A stretch of 64,000 nucleotides of DNA. It comes from Eretmocerus hayati (taxonomy: Eukaryota; Arthropoda; Insecta; Hymenoptera; Aphelinidae). The DNA is taken from contig CM056743.1 of NCBI GenBank assembly GCA_029851415.1, positions 11,834,727-11,898,726 of the forward strand, written 5' to 3'. The translations under genes were made by a program, and so were the position numbers. Below are positions 45,930-58,177 of this stretch, one piece after another (within the stretch, counting starts at the first letter, position 1; each line of letters begins with the position of its first letter). Under the pieces are notes generated by a model, which was given only the letters and a program-made list of their open reading frames with translations, was not told the origin of the DNA and ran no database searches.

Positions 45930-48900
45930 ATGGGCCTAGTTCCCAGATTCCGTAGGGATACTTTTTAGGTACAGTCGCTAATATATTTCGAACAAGGCGA
46001 TGATAATCCTCCCGGATATCTTTCAACATCTCTCAAAGATGACAATCGCGAATTCAATATTTAACACAATCAAACTGCAATTCACATGATTGGATCATAG
46101 CTTTTTCTCCTATAATACGTGGGAGAACAAGGACCAAAGGGATCAAAGGGAGAATAATGCGTTACCCAACACCAGTTATATTAGAAGAACTTGGCTTCTT
46201 GGCTGCATTCATTACTCTCCTCGATGCATTATTCGGCTTCTCATGATCGAATGACTAATCTTGTGAGCAACTTATAATGAAATTACAAGCTGTGGAAAGA
46301 GAATAGCCATTGGGCAATGCATTTCGATAAAATTAATACGATCCAAATTGAAGGCACCATGCTGCTCTGTGCATTCTGTTGGATCAACTGTTGAAAAATC
46401 AATACTCTTCGTGAATGGAGATCTCCTCACTCTTGCGATACACCTTCAAAATTATCATAGAAATTTTGTAACCATGACAACTTCAATTTGATTTATCTTG
46501 AATCTATGGTAGTATGCATCTCGCATGTTTGATGGAAGGAATCGGAAGAAGGCTTTTATGGTGTAATACTTTTGTGGTGCATACCTTCGCGTAGATTTCC
46601 ACTTTTCAGGAGAGAAATTCATTCAGAAAAGTCAAATGGATGAAAAAGATTGTTTGCATTGATATCAACGATACAGCGTCATCTCATAGAGTATATCTGT
46701 GTTACAGTTGTTGTATCCTTTATTACAACTCCAGAGCAGGTGCGCATTATTATTCTGCCGTCACTTGCAGTCCATTAACGAGCCACTCACTTATGACATG
46801 GAGGAGTGGTTCATTTATGGCCATAGTTGAGTGTGCATTGATTAGTCCAGGTTCTTTTGCACACACACACACACATATGTGTGTGTGTATATGTGCAGCA
46901 TTGCTTTCCAGGATGTGTCGTCGTGCGTAACATCACTTTCCAGGATTTACACCACTTTCCGGGACATCCCGGAAAAATTTTATGTGTAACATCAGTTTCC
47001 AGGACGTCCTGGGAAATCCATTCGCTCTATCCGGGATCTCGATATGAAGTGAATATATAGTACGAAATGGCATCCTGGAAAAGGGAACTGTAAAATCCGG
47101 GATCCTTAAATAAAGGATGCAACTCTATGATATACATGAGACGAAGCTTGTTCGATGTGGCAACTGTGCCGTATCGGAAAATGTATTTTAGATCAGGGTT
47201 TTGGATGGGGAACCGCACCGCGATATTTCAATTTCTGTTCGCCGTTTCGTTCGAGACCAAGCATGTGAACTCGTTACAAATAGTGCACATCCATGCAAAT
47301 GGGGAAAGTCTTTCCGTCTTTGCAATTAACAAGCGTGCAAGATTTGCCTTCAACCATCACTATAATCTGTTTGGTGATTCCCATCGATTTTCATGGAGCT
47401 TCTCAAAACAGTATCTCATGATGATACTCAATCATACTTGAATTAGGGACTTCAGAGAATCAGATCCCTCACAGCTCATATTTGAGGTGGCAAGTATGAC
47501 CCAGCAGGTTTCAAGGTGGCAAGTAAGCCCGAGCAGAAAATGTATTCGAGATAGGATTAAGCTTCCTGATAGTTCACTATTTGTTCACCTCATGCATTTA
47601 TCTGCAGTATTTAGATAATACTTGGTGTATTTTGACACCTAGACCCGCATTATAAGTGAATAGCTTATATCATGTCATACCAATCTTGCAGTAGTGGAGA
47701 CAAACCTTTCATCAGATTCATGAAGCCATCAGTAGTACATCAGATCCTTTTCGATGAAGATACATCTGATACACTATATTAATATATAAGAGTGTGACTT
47801 CTTAATCGTAGGCTCTTCTTAATACAAGGCCTGCAAAGCCTTGACTCCACATCAGTCATGGAACAGCTTTTTGCATTGTGAGGAGGGGACCAAGTTACAA
47901 GGAGTTCATGTGGAATGCCTTTCATCCTGGCTTTTGAAACAACTGACCCTTTATCATTTTCCAGTGCCATGTGAACGTAATTAGTGATGTTTCATCATCT
48001 AATATCTCCCGATATATTCAATGAGAATGATGGAAGATTGTCGTATACTTTTCACCTAATTTCTTGTCACTTTGTTCAAGGTTTGCTCATCAATGTAGAA
48101 AGCATTCCAAGTTGAGGTTCAATCAAAATTATGCTCAATCTATATTAGTACTACTTTGACTCATGTGTTCCATGTTTTTCATTCATGTGCATCTGAAAGC
48201 TTCCTGGTTGTATATTGGATGGAAAGGGGAAACGACTGTGGAAAACATTCTTTTGAGTTTGGTCAATTGGAAGGTGAATCAATGTTGGAGGTAGAAACAT
48301 CACCACAAACGAGATAAAAGTTTCTCCTATGCATTGAGATTTGTATTTCAATGTGTAGTATAGTAAATATGTTGATGATAGAGGTACAGAGCTCATATTA
48401 AGATTTTTACTTTGTTAGAATTCTGGAGTCGTTTTCTCAACTACTTTCCCCACATCCATCACCAACCTGAAAGAGAATCTATTTTGTAATAGAGAAGAAC
48501 GGTTTGAGATCCAAGCATAGAACCGCGCCAAGTTGGAGGTGTCTCAAGCTTTTGAGCTATGAATACTTATTTATGGAGAATAAACAAAAACACAAGCGTG
48601 AATCAAGTGAGCTTCAATACTTTAGTATGCAATGATCAGGAAGGGGTAGATCTATGCTGGTGTCCAATTTAATGGGTTAGAGTAAGAGTACCATCAGGAT
48701 AACCAATCATGTCCAATGCAAGAGATTACATTGCTACTTCTCACTTTTTAGAGACACAGGAGTTCAATAATTATGATAAGACTCTGAATGTCATAGATTT
48801 GGAGTTTGATATAATCTTCTGCTCTTAAGAGATGTATAGCACATATTTGTGGGTTCATGAAAGTAGGGGCTTGTGAACTCTTATATGAAATCGTGAATCC

Positions 48901-49670
48901 CAGCTTTTGAATTGAATCTTGTTTGTGCTGATTGGAATCTAAATGGAAGTTGTAGATGCTATTTTTGTGGACCTATCAATTTCACACAGGGTTGTGCTGA
49001 GCAATTTCTGGAAAGAGAATTGCTTTGCAAGATTTTGTATGGTTTTGTGGAACTCATTAGAATGATACGATTCAACTCAGTCTAAATTCAGAGTATTTGT
49101 TTAAGCCAAAAAAATAGCATCTAAGATTTGGATTCAATTTGATCTTGCGCATGGTATTTTTAAAAAGCTGGTAACTGGAACATCCAAGAACTGTCCTGGT
49201 ATCAATGATATTGAATTTCATATCATTGATTCGTAAAAAAGGATGATCCAAGTTCGAAAAATGTAATTTGTCCTGGTATCAGCTGCTGAATTTGTACGGG
49301 GACGAATTTGTAAGATATGACTCAAAATACTACCAGTCCCTTGAAATTATTCAATGATTGCATTCGTTAGATTTTAGATATCAAGTTTGGTCCTCTGCCA
49401 TGAGCAAGAATATTGATCGGGTCAACAGAGTAAGCTGAACAGCTTGGAACCTGGAGGATCGCTACTTAGAATATTCTGACGCATTCTAGTTAGGGAGAGC
49501 ATGGAAGGAGGAGAGTAAACTCAGCCGCCGCTAGCATTGGCGAGGGGCCTGGGAAGTGCTGGGGAGTATGCGCCGCTAGGAGCGCTAGCTACGCCATCTC
49601 GAACGCTACGAGTCGGTAAACTTTGTACCAAAACGGCCATTGGCAGCGCTGATTCCAGCTGACTCTGCCA
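45930..49670. other. 3.7 kb without a recognised gene
   Basis: Short frames only. It includes an AC/GT dinucleotide palindrome at 46860-46888 and two loose repeats of TAACATCACTTTCCAGGA (46928 and 46986). Confidence 0.35.
46860..46888. repeat. AC/GT microsatellite, self-complementary
   Basis: CACACACACACACA is followed by TATGTGTGTGTGTA, so the tract can fold back on itself. Confidence 0.8.
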
Positions 49671-49677
49671 TCGCAGC

Positions 49678-50057
49678 AGGGTCGGGTTTCAGCGTTCACG
49701 TATTCACGAATTTACGAATTTACAGATTTAGCGAGGCGCATGCTCAGTGCGTTGCGTCCAACAAGTTTCATTCGCACGATTGGGTCCGTCGAATCGGGCC
49801 GCTGATTTGTATACGAATTCAGACAAATTCATTTGGCCAAATGTTTCCTAGTTTGGAATGTTTGAGTGAAGCAACAAATCAAAAATGTCTGAGCACAAGA
49901 AAAATTAGTCCAAAATTTGTTTGAATTCGTATACAAATCAGCGGCCCGATCCGGCGGGCCTAGTAATGTGAATGGAGCTTACCCACCACGAAGCACTGGG
50001 CATACGCTCTGTTAAATCTGTGAATCTGTAAAGTCATAAACTTTGAAACCCTACCCA
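49678..50057. mobile_element. About 380-bp foldback/MITE
   Basis: The tip GGGTCGGGTTTC is mirrored by GAAACCCTACCC. Inside, TCGGGCCGCTGATTTGTATA (49796) is mirrored at 49930-49955. Most of the length can pair. It lies in a locally GC-rich patch. Confidence 0.65.
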
Positions 50058-50249
50058 GCTATGACCTACCCTTGATGGAAACTCGATTGGGGGACTGCTC
50101 CGAGGCCGAGTTCGTTCTATTTTTTTTATATATACCCTCCCTAATTCTGATGTACAATTCTGTTGATGGGCTTATTGGAGCCATGTCGAATTCACCTAAG
50201 TTTACTAAACCAATCGATCGTATGCAACCAGAGACAGAGATCATATGAT

Positions 50250-52230
50250 AAGGCCCCGGCGCGACGTTGCGAGTGAGCTGGTCCGCATGGCGTAAGTGCG
50301 TTCCTCGTGGAAATTTATGTTCGGGAAAGAAATTTGTGCATGGGACACTTGCACCCAGTACTCTCTTCGTGAAAATTTTAGAGGATCAATAGATCAGAAA
50401 GCGCTCACTATGAAGAAGTCGATTGTTTGTGTGATTCTAACTCCATGACCCTACTGGACACTCTACAATATGTCTTCGATTCCCACACATGGAGAGGGGC
50501 AATTTAATTCAAGACTCATGACAAAATAATGGATATATGAGGGTTTCCATGGAAATTTTGACTTTTGTGTTACTACGATGTTCCTGGAGTATTCTGAACT
50601 ATTAGAAGTGTGCAGAAGTGGCATTGTATAATATTTGGTATCATTCAATATGGCCTACATTCTTTCTTGTTGCAACGCATCATGATTTGTCAACAGAAGA
50701 CCGCAAAAGATGATTTTTGGTCAGTTTACAAACGAACCAACGCGATTTTTTGAATTGATGAGGCTGTAACTCAAATACTTATGCCTCAACTACTTCGGTG
50801 GAATGATATCTCTATCTACTAATTTCATATTTTGAGAAAATGTTTGCTTCAGAGGTGTGCGCTGATTTGGCTATGATATTAGCTCTCATTTATCGATGTA
50901 ACCGAATTTTGGGGGAAAACTTTCTCCGGCTATTGTTTACGAAAATGATGAAATACCTTGCGTGAAACGGGGAATTGAGCAATGAGTTCTTGAAGTTGAA
51001 AAAAAGACAAATTGAATCCCGTTTGGTTTGTGAGTGTGCGTTGATCCAGGCAAATTTTATGAAGCTTCAAAGCTCATAAAGTTATCGCGCCACTGGCTTT
51101 GAAAATGGTCATTTTTTATGGCATACTCAGGAGACGTAAAGCACAGGATTGGAATGTTGTGCTCTTTTTTCTTTATCACAAGAAGGTGATGAGCGCATTG
51201 TTTTGAGTTGCAATTGTCGATAGGTATTTCTGTGAGAAGCTGGGGAGAAATATTTGAATCCCGATGGTAAGCTCAATAAGCTTCTAAATGTGGTGGTATC
51301 GCGGATTTCTTGATTTGTACATAATATACGGCTAGAATATGAACAAAATAACACCACAGTATACTCTAGCGATTGAAATGAGACTCATAAGTCGTGACTA
51401 GATTTTGGAAATTTACATCGAATTTTGGAAGAATCAATGATAGAATTCATCTTAAAGTCAAGTCAGGCGAAATGTAATCCCTATCAATCGTCTAGACAAT
51501 GTTTTGAATCGAATCTACTCGATTGGAGTTGATTCACAAATGTTTTAAGAGTGGAATTCCGTACTTGTCGTTCTGAACAAGATACCTTGACTTGGAGGAG
51601 AGTGGCACCACTTTTTTTACATGTTTTTGATGTCTTAGAATCACATAAAACCCATTTCAAACGTGTGCGATGGAAATTTTTTTTCTTTTTCGGAGGGTCA
51701 TTAGTTAAAAGTTTCATGGAAACCCTCATACGTACCATTGTTGTCGAAGACTTGAAATAAAATTCAAGCCGAAGAGTTTACTGAATCCCATGATTTCAAA
51801 CACGTGATGCAATTACGTATTTAAAAAGTTTGCAAAGTGAAAACTATTTTTTAGATTACAACACAGGAACAGCGTGCTTCTGCGTCGTGTCCTGCAAACC
51901 GGCATATGCATGGCATATGCGTCTCGGTGGGAAAATTGTCGGCTCGATTCGAGCTCGGTCGCTCCGCTCGAGCAGCGCGCATGCAACGGCTCTGACCACC
52001 GCCGACTTTTTTGCGTGTAGAGATAGGGACCTTAACGCCAGGGGGACCCGAGTCAATGTTAAAATTGTAGCAAATCTCAGCGCTGCTGGCTCAATACGCG
52101 CGCATCCAGCCACCAGCCCGTGTATGTCGGGAAGACGTTGTTATGGAATACATCAGGCTATGGTGCAGGAGCAGTATACAGCACAGAAGAGCGGACCGAG
52201 TGCTGCGAGTCGACTTGAAGAATATACACT
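50250..52230. other. No recognised gene
   Basis: Short frames only. A GC-rich patch at 51890-52200 (CpG-containing, with GCATATGCATGGCATATGC) stands out from the AT-rich surroundings but has no assignable function. Confidence 0.3.
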
Positions 52231-52266
52231 CTATTCTTATAAATGATGAATAAACCAATTGGTCTA

Positions 52267-52557
52267 TTACCTAGAATAAATGGTTCATTTGATATGACTC
52301 AGGGATTTGGGATATCTGAAATGACTCATTTGGGAAACTTGAAAAAAAATTCCAACAGTCATTGCTTAAGTCAGTATTCCTTTCTACATTTTAGGCGTAC
52401 AATACTTAGTTTCAAACAGATTTTTCAAATGACTCATTTCAAATGGGTCATTTTGAATGATTCACTTCAAATGATTCATTTTTATGGTTCCTAAGATGAG
52501 TCATTTCCAACATCCCAAATCCCTGAGTCATTTCAAATGAGTCATTTATTTTAGGTA
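52267..52557. mobile_element. About 290-bp MITE rich in ATGACTCAT motifs
   Basis: The left part (TTACCTAGAATAAATG, ATGACTCAGGGATTTGGGAT) is mirrored by the right part (ATCCCAAATCCCTGAGTCAT, CATTTATTTTAGGTAG). TGACTCAT or TGAGTCAT occurs several times. Confidence 0.65.
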
Positions 52558-53162
52558 GGGAAGTGACTCAAAGAGCGATATCATCCTTACGTCCTAAAGA
52601 AGTGTTCAGCAGGTCAAAACATCCAGTCAGTCTGTTGCATCATCATTCTTTCCGTGGCCGATGTAAGACCAATTTCCACAAAGATGCTCAAAGAACCTAA
52701 TTCAACCGTCGAAACCCTTTGAAATTCGGCAGAATTGTAGATTATATCCCTTTCAAGCATAGTCCATGGGGAGAAATCAGTTTGAAGAAACTTTATAATA
52801 ATAAACAACAAAGATAGGACAATCTATAAATATTAGCGCCAGCCCGCGGATCCGCCGGGCCACAGAGCTGTGCTGGCCCTGCGCCCCTGCCAAACGTCCT
52901 CCCGATCGACACGCAGCCTTTCACATTTCGCCACGCTGCCTAATGCTAGTCGGTCCCTTCTGACTAACGACGTGCGTTCGCTGGGGCCTGATTCCGAGCT
53001 CGGCGACGACTGTCGCGACGGCGTGATTCACAGCGTATTTTGCGTTTCACAGTTCCTTTCGGACATGCAAATTATTTTTATCCATGGTAGAGTCACTCGC
53101 TTCAATTGACATTTTGCGTAATAATAGCAGCTGATTTGCGAGTCAAATTACTGTTTATTTTT

Positions 53163-53208
53163 CAAGACAACGTTTCGATAGTTATTTTACTATCCTCATC
53201 AGGTCTAC
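53163..53208 (-). ncRNA. Hammerhead-ribozyme-like motif at the 3' end of the left Penelope-like copy
   Basis: On the - strand: GTAGAC, core CTGATGA, extra G, stem GATAGT with loop AAAATA and ACTATC, core GAAA, then CGTT and GTCT. GAC/GTC closes stem I and a 2-bp stem III (AC/GT) has no loop, as reported for Penelope-like hammerheads. The unpaired G after CTGATGA departs from the consensus, so activity is uncertain. Confidence 0.6.
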
Positions 53209-53695
53209 AAAATGAATAATACACATAATTGGTAACAGAACGCACAGACTTATCCATAGGTACAGATTTCAGTTTACCTCAATTTGATGATATTTCAAGC
53301 AAGTCTCATGTGAAGTATCTTTATACTCATCATAATACTGATGAGAGTCAAATTTTTTACACCATTTGTCACTCTATTTCGAAGGCTATTTTGTGGCATT
53401 TCTTGTTATTCCACTGTACTGACTAGTTTAACTTCATTATACTATAAAATTCTTAACTAAAAAACTATTTTGAATGATAACTATTGGAGAATAAAAGAGG
53501 ACATGATGACTAGTTGTTGATGTATGTGGTAAGTATGAGTCGATATCGATCTGCAATTGATTGATAGGGTAAGTGGTGACATCTAGATGTTAAGCAATTA
53601 AGTCAGAAAAACTATGAAAGGAATCTACTTGATCAACACATCATTGTGAATTTATAAGCTGGATAACAAGAGTATTGTGATGTTTTTTTCACTCA

Positions 53696-54826
53696 TTATT
53701 CTTTCTCTCTCATTCTTCGTAAAATAGGGGCATAAACTTGATGGATATTCTGACTGTCTTCCTTCTTATTGATAGCATACTTTTCAATCCTGATATTAAC
53801 CATTTCTGATACTATTCTCTTCCTCCAATTACATTCTGAGTCCAGTATTTTTACTTGTTCAAAATCAAATTCATGTTTCAAATTTCTTGCGTGTTCACTT
53901 ATAACAGTTTTTTTCTCCAGTTTTTCGATATCACCAATATGTTCGCTCATTCTTTTGGAAACCGATCTTTTTGTCTCCCCTACATACACAGCCTGACAAT
54001 TTTTACAACTAATTCTATAAACCACATTTTTCCTTTTTAATCTGTCAGTCTTATCTTTACCTCTCACTATCAAGGAACTGAGATTATTTGTTACTCTGGG
54101 TATACACTTGACACCATATTTACTGAGTTTTTTTGAGACACTCTCGTAAAAACCATCTATATAAGGTAAGCTAATGTTGATGAAAGTTTTTCTATTGTTG
54201 GTAGAGGTTCTAGCAATTTGGTTATTAAAAGAGGATTGATACTGTTGATTATGATTGATACGTTTACTGACATGGTGATTGATGAATGGAATCGGGTAAT
54301 TATTTTCTTTAAGGATGTTTTTTACGAACTTAATATTCTTATTATGGAATTTTTTGTCAGAAAGTAATAATGCTTTGTCAACCATACTGTAGACCATTGC
54401 TCTTTTTTGGGACAAGTGATGATGTGAATGATAATTTAAAATTCTTCCAAAGTATGTGGCTTTATGATACCAGTCAAAAATTAGTTTATCTCCTTCACGT
54501 ATAGTTAATACTTCAAGGAAACTAAGTTTGCCATCAACTTCTTGTTCATATGTAAATTGTAGCCTCTGATCGTAGGAGTTGAAGACTTCAAGTACATGAT
54601 TAATCTTGTTCTTAGGAATAATCATGTATATATCATCCACATATCGCCCATAAAAGAGAGGTTTAAACTGTAATTTGGACAGACATTCCTGCTCTAAGTC
54701 CTCCATCACCATGTCAGCAAACCTACGGGATGGTGGTGATCTCATTGGTGTACCATACTTCTGCTTGTAAAAAAGACCATTAAATTGAAAATAAGTATTG
54801 TCCATCAAAAATGTTATTGCTTCCAT
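53696..54826 (-). CDS. Penelope-like protein, left copy: partial reverse transcriptase plus GIY-YIG endonuclease
   Basis: The frame of 376 codons contains the catalytic GRYVDDIYMI, a linker, and a GIY-YIG nuclease (VVYRISCKNCQAVYVGETKR, SKRMSEH, later EMVNIRIEKYAINKKE). It is 5'-truncated, starting inside the palm region (MEAITFLMDNTYFQ). Compared with the right copy it has G to R and P to R changes near GTPMRSPPSRRF, a conserved motif upstream of the catalytic site, and S to F in YFGRILN, so this copy is probably inactive. The protein would act in target-primed retrotransposition. Confidence 0.85.
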   Translation of the reverse strand: MEAITFLMDNTYFQFNGLFYKQKYGTPMRSPPSRRFADMVMEDLEQECLSKLQFKPLFYGRYVDDIYMIIPKNKINHVLEVFNSYDQRLQFTYEQEVDGKLSFLEVLTIREGDKLIFDWYHKATYFGRILNYHSHHHLSQKRAMVYSMVDKALLLSDKKFHNKNIKFVKNILKENNYPIPFINHHVSKRINHNQQYQSSFNNQIARTSTNNRKTFINISLPYIDGFYESVSKKLSKYGVKCIPRVTNNLSSLIVRGKDKTDRLKRKNVVYRISCKNCQAVYVGETKRSVSKRMSEHIGDIEKLEKKTVISEHARNLKHEFDFEQVKILDSECNWRKRIVSEMVNIRIEKYAINKKEDSQNIHQVYAPILRRMREKE

Positions 54827-54849
54827 AAAATCATCTAGGAAAACACCAC

Positions 54850-56049
54850 GTACAGTTGGCTGTCGAAAAAAGATTTGAGTTGATTTATAAGAAATATGGA
54901 ATTCCCCTAGATGATTTTATGGAAGCAATAACATTTTTGATGGACAATACTTATTTTCAATTTAATGGTCTTTTTCACAAGCAGAAGTATGGTACACCAA
55001 TGGGATCACCACCATCCCCTAGGTTTGCTGACATGGTGATGGAGGACTTAGAGCAGGAATGTCTGTCCAAATTACAGTTTAAACCTCTCTTTTATGGGCG
55101 ATATGTGGATGATATATACATGATTATTCCTAAGAACAAGATTAATCATGTACTTGAAGTCTTCAACTCCTACGATCAGAGGCTACAATTTACATATGAA
55201 CAAGAAGTTGATGGCAAACTTAGTTTCCTTGAAGTATTAACTATACGTGAAGGAGATAAACTAATTTTTGACTGGTATCATAAAGCCACATACTCTGGAA
55301 GAATTTTAAATTATCATTCACATCATCACTTGTCCCAAAAAAGAGCAATGGTCTACAGTATGGTTGACAAAGCATTATTACTTTCTGACAAAAAATTCCA
55401 TAATAAGAATATTAAGTTCGTAAAAAACATCCTTAAAGAAAATAATTACCCAATTCCATTCATCAATCACCATGTCAGTAAACGTATCAATCATAATCAA
55501 CAGTATCAATCCTCTTTTAATAACCAAATTGCTAGAACCTCTACCAACAATAGAAAAACTTTCATCAACATTAGCTTACCTTATATAGATGGTTTTTACG
55601 AGAGTGTCTCAAAAAAACTCAGTAAATATGGTGTCAAGTGTATACCCAGAGTAACAAATAATCTCAGTTCCTTGATAGTGAGAGGTAAAGATAAGACTGA
55701 CAGATTAAAAAGGAAAAATGTGGTTTATAGAATTAGTTGTAAAAATTGTCAGGCTGTGTATGTAGGGGAGACAAAAAGATCGGTTTCCAAAAGAATGAGC
55801 GAACATATTGGTGATATCGAAAAACTGGAGAAAAAAACTGTTATAAGTGAACACGCAAGAAATTTGAAACATGAATTTGATTTTGAACAAGTAAAAATAC
55901 TGGACTCAGAATGTAATTGGAGGAAGAGAATAGTATCAGAAATGGTTAATATCAGGATTGAAAAGTATGCTATCAATAAGAAGGAAGACAGTCAGAATAT
56001 CCATCAAGTTTATGCCCCTATTTTACGAAGAATGAGAGAGAAAGAATAA
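54850..56049 (+). CDS. Penelope-like protein, right copy: partial reverse transcriptase plus GIY-YIG endonuclease
   Basis: The open frame runs in from about 54841 without an ATG (VQLAVEKRFELIYKKYG) and continues 390-400 codons to TAA at 56047. It has the intact motif GTPMGSPPSPRF, YVDD in GRYVDDIYMI, and the same GIY-YIG domain as its partner. It lacks fingers and N-terminal motifs, so it is truncated and cannot encode the full enzyme. Its end lies about 490 bases before the hammerhead-like motif. Confidence 0.88.
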   Translation, partial: VQLAVEKRFELIYKKYGIPLDDFMEAITFLMDNTYFQFNGLFHKQKYGTPMGSPPSPRFADMVMEDLEQECLSKLQFKPLFYGRYVDDIYMIIPKNKINHVLEVFNSYDQRLQFTYEQEVDGKLSFLEVLTIREGDKLIFDWYHKATYSGRILNYHSHHHLSQKRAMVYSMVDKALLLSDKKFHNKNIKFVKNILKENNYPIPFINHHVSKRINHNQQYQSSFNNQIARTSTNNRKTFINISLPYIDGFYESVSKKLSKYGVKCIPRVTNNLSSLIVRGKDKTDRLKRKNVVYRISCKNCQAVYVGETKRSVSKRMSEHIGDIEKLEKKTVISEHARNLKHEFDFEQVKILDSECNWRKRIVSEMVNIRIEKYAINKKEDSQNIHQVYAPILRRMREKE

Positions 56050-56536
56050 TGAGTGAAAAAAACATCACAATACTCTTGTTATCCAGCTTATAAATTCACA
56101 ATGATGTGTTGATCAAGTAGATTCCTTTCATAGTTTTTCTGACTTAATTGCTTAACATCTAGATGTCACCACTTACCCTATCAATCAATTGCAGATCGAT
56201 ATCGACTCATACTTACCACATACATCAACAACTAGTCATCATGTCCTCTTTTATTCTCCAATAGTTATCATTCAAAATAGTTTTTTAGTTAAGAATTTTA
56301 TAGTATAATGAAGTTAAACTAGTCAGTACAGTGGAATAACAAGAAATGCCACAAAATAGCCTTCGAAATAGAGTGACAAATGGTGTAAAAAATTTGACTC
56401 TCATCAGTATTATGATGAGTATAAAGATACTTCACATGAGACTTGCTTGAAATATCATCAAATTGAGGTAAACTGAAATCTGTACCTATGGATAAGTCTG
56501 TGCGTTCTGTTACCAATTATGTGTATTAATAATTTT

Positions 56537-56582
56537 GTAGACCTGATGAGGATAGTAAAATAACTATCGAAACGTTGTCTTG
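56537..56582 (+). ncRNA. Hammerhead-ribozyme-like motif at the 3' end of the right Penelope-like copy
   Basis: Same sequence as at 53163-53208 but on the + strand: GTAGAC, CTGATGA (56543-56549), stem II 56551-56556/56563-56568, GAAA (56569-56572), CGTT, then GTCT (56577-56580). The predicted cleavage site is after T56576. Confidence 0.6.
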
Positions 56583-56964
56583 AAAAATAAACAGTAATTT
56601 GACCCGCAAATCAGCTGCTATTATTACGCAAAATGTCAAATTATTTTTAATTATTATTGCAAACATCAATGCTTGCAATGATAATGTTTAATTTGCACAT
56701 TTCGTCTATGACAAAATCAAAATTGTTCTCATCTTGATTGATACGAATTTTGTAATTTTAATCGAGGCTCTCCCTCCGTTGAACTTGAGGTTATGTCTTC
56801 GGGGGATCATGTATTATAGACATCTGCTTGGCATCGGAGTTGTTGTGAGAAGGACTAGTAAGCAGTTATGGTCAATAACAAATAACTCCAAAAGAAGAAT
56901 TTATTAGGAATTTTCCGAGACGTTTAATCGTCGCGTGAATCCAATTCCCTCCAATAGTTTCTAC

Positions 56965-57817
56965 ATGAGCAGTTCGCAATCTCCATCTTCAGCCATTCAT
57001 CATTTCAAAAGTGAGTATTTGTGAATTAATGTAAATAACCCTCTACATTCCACGCAGCTTGTGTCTCTTAGAAATCAATGTTCCATGAGTATTTTTCTTC
57101 TTAAACCCACACCTAGTTTCTGTTCATCATGTTATATCTTCATATTTGTTACAGTGCAGACGAATCGTGATCTACTTTGTGTTAACCAAGGCTATGTTGA
57201 GCACTATGACACCCGCGAGTTCACTTTTGATGTTTATCTACTGGTAAATTTTTAAATCAAACGCCCATTTCCAGATTGTCATCTCAACTCCGAGGATAAG
57301 TGGGCTCTCGTGAAGACCAGGTCTGGATGTGTGGGTGCCAGCCAGCAACTGGTTGCAAGATCTCAGCCGTAAGTATTTGACTTTTTAATTTTATGTTGCC
57401 CCTTCATCATTTATTGAATATTCATATGTCTTCACAGCCTATCACCTCATGCTGCCCAGGGAAAATCACTAATTGTCAGTGAATTGCTGTCAATGTACCT
57501 TACAATCGAGAAACCTTTGAAGAGTGTAATATCAGTGTCATGCATTATGATCGCCTTTGGCACCCTGATGAACCTTTGTTCCGGGGATGGTACCCCATCT
57601 CAGGTAATTCTATTATTTCCAACTTCTGTAAACTGAGTGTAGTATTGTAGTGAGGGAGAATAATGTACAGAGTGAATTTATGTTAACAGTTGATGGAGGG
57701 TACATCATCCGAAAGCAAAAGCAGACACCTGTGCCAGTTGTTTATTTTGCCCCAGCGAAACCAGTACAAGAGGCACTTAACAAGTATTGGTCTTTTCTTA
57801 TTGACCTGTTTGTATAA
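56965..57817 (+). pseudogene. Unrecognised five-exon gene or decayed gene
   Basis: Exon-like segments with good splice signals are 56965-57010, 57155-57243, 57275-57368, 57438-57603 and 57690-57817. Exons 1 and 2 join in frame (MSSSQSPSSAIHHFK then MQTNRDLLCVNQGYVEHYD). Exons 3 and 4 join in one frame, and exons 4 and 5 join in two frames. The more protein-like frame in exon 4 (NVPYNRETFEECNISVMHYD) has a stop near its start and does not match the phase of exon 3, and exon 2 to 3 is also out of phase. Either the model is wrong in places or the gene carries small indels. I recognise no family. Confidence 0.35.
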
Positions 57818-57956
57818 TTCATGTGATTGATCTCCGAAAAAAGGTATTAAGTGTCCCGAAGCCTGGGCGTTACTAGAATGTGGATTTGCCATGAAGAATA
57901 AAACCTGCAAAAGTTTCAATATATATTTTTAAACCATGTTGTTCATACAAATCCAT

Positions 57957-58177
57957 GGTGTTAAAGTTTGAAACGTTCTAATACAACGAAACGAATTACC
58001 TCATAGTCTCAGACAGTTCTCAGAGCATAAATTGAAATCTTTTTGTTCTGAATGAGAGCAAGCAATGCTCGGTGTAATGAATTCTACCAATGGTTAGTGG
58101 AACCAAGCCTGGAAAATTCTTCAATTTCCTGAAATTTCATTTAATTGTTGTATTAAAACGTTTCAAACTTCAACACC
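57957..58177. mobile_element. 221-bp MITE with 31-bp inverted repeats and 12-bp flanking duplication
   Basis: The arms 57957-57987 and 58147-58177 (GGTGTTAAAGTTTGAAACGT and mirror) differ at two positions. The element is flanked by ATACAAATCCAT at 57945-57956 and again at 58178-58189. The 12-bp duplication is long for known DNA transposon families. Confidence 0.78.

Larger units (their letters stand above)
53106..56639. mobile_element. Head-to-head pair of Penelope-like retroelement copies
   Basis: Two nearly identical Penelope-like copies lie back to back: 53106-54839 (- strand) and 54906-56639 (+ strand). The + copy keeps about 65 extra 5' bases (54840-54905). Both lack the N-terminal part of the reverse transcriptase, so both are 5'-truncated. 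The outer 3' ends are the same sequence inverted (TTGACATTTTGCGTAATAAT) and contain a hammerhead-like motif. Inverted and truncated arrangements are known for Penelope-like elements. High identity of the arms indicates recent insertion or gene conversion. Confidence 0.88.

Noticed and set aside
55705..55976. Open frames antisense to the right Penelope-like gene (and their twins at 53769-54040)
   Set aside because: They are shadows of the endonuclease frame; both copies show them only because the arms are identical.
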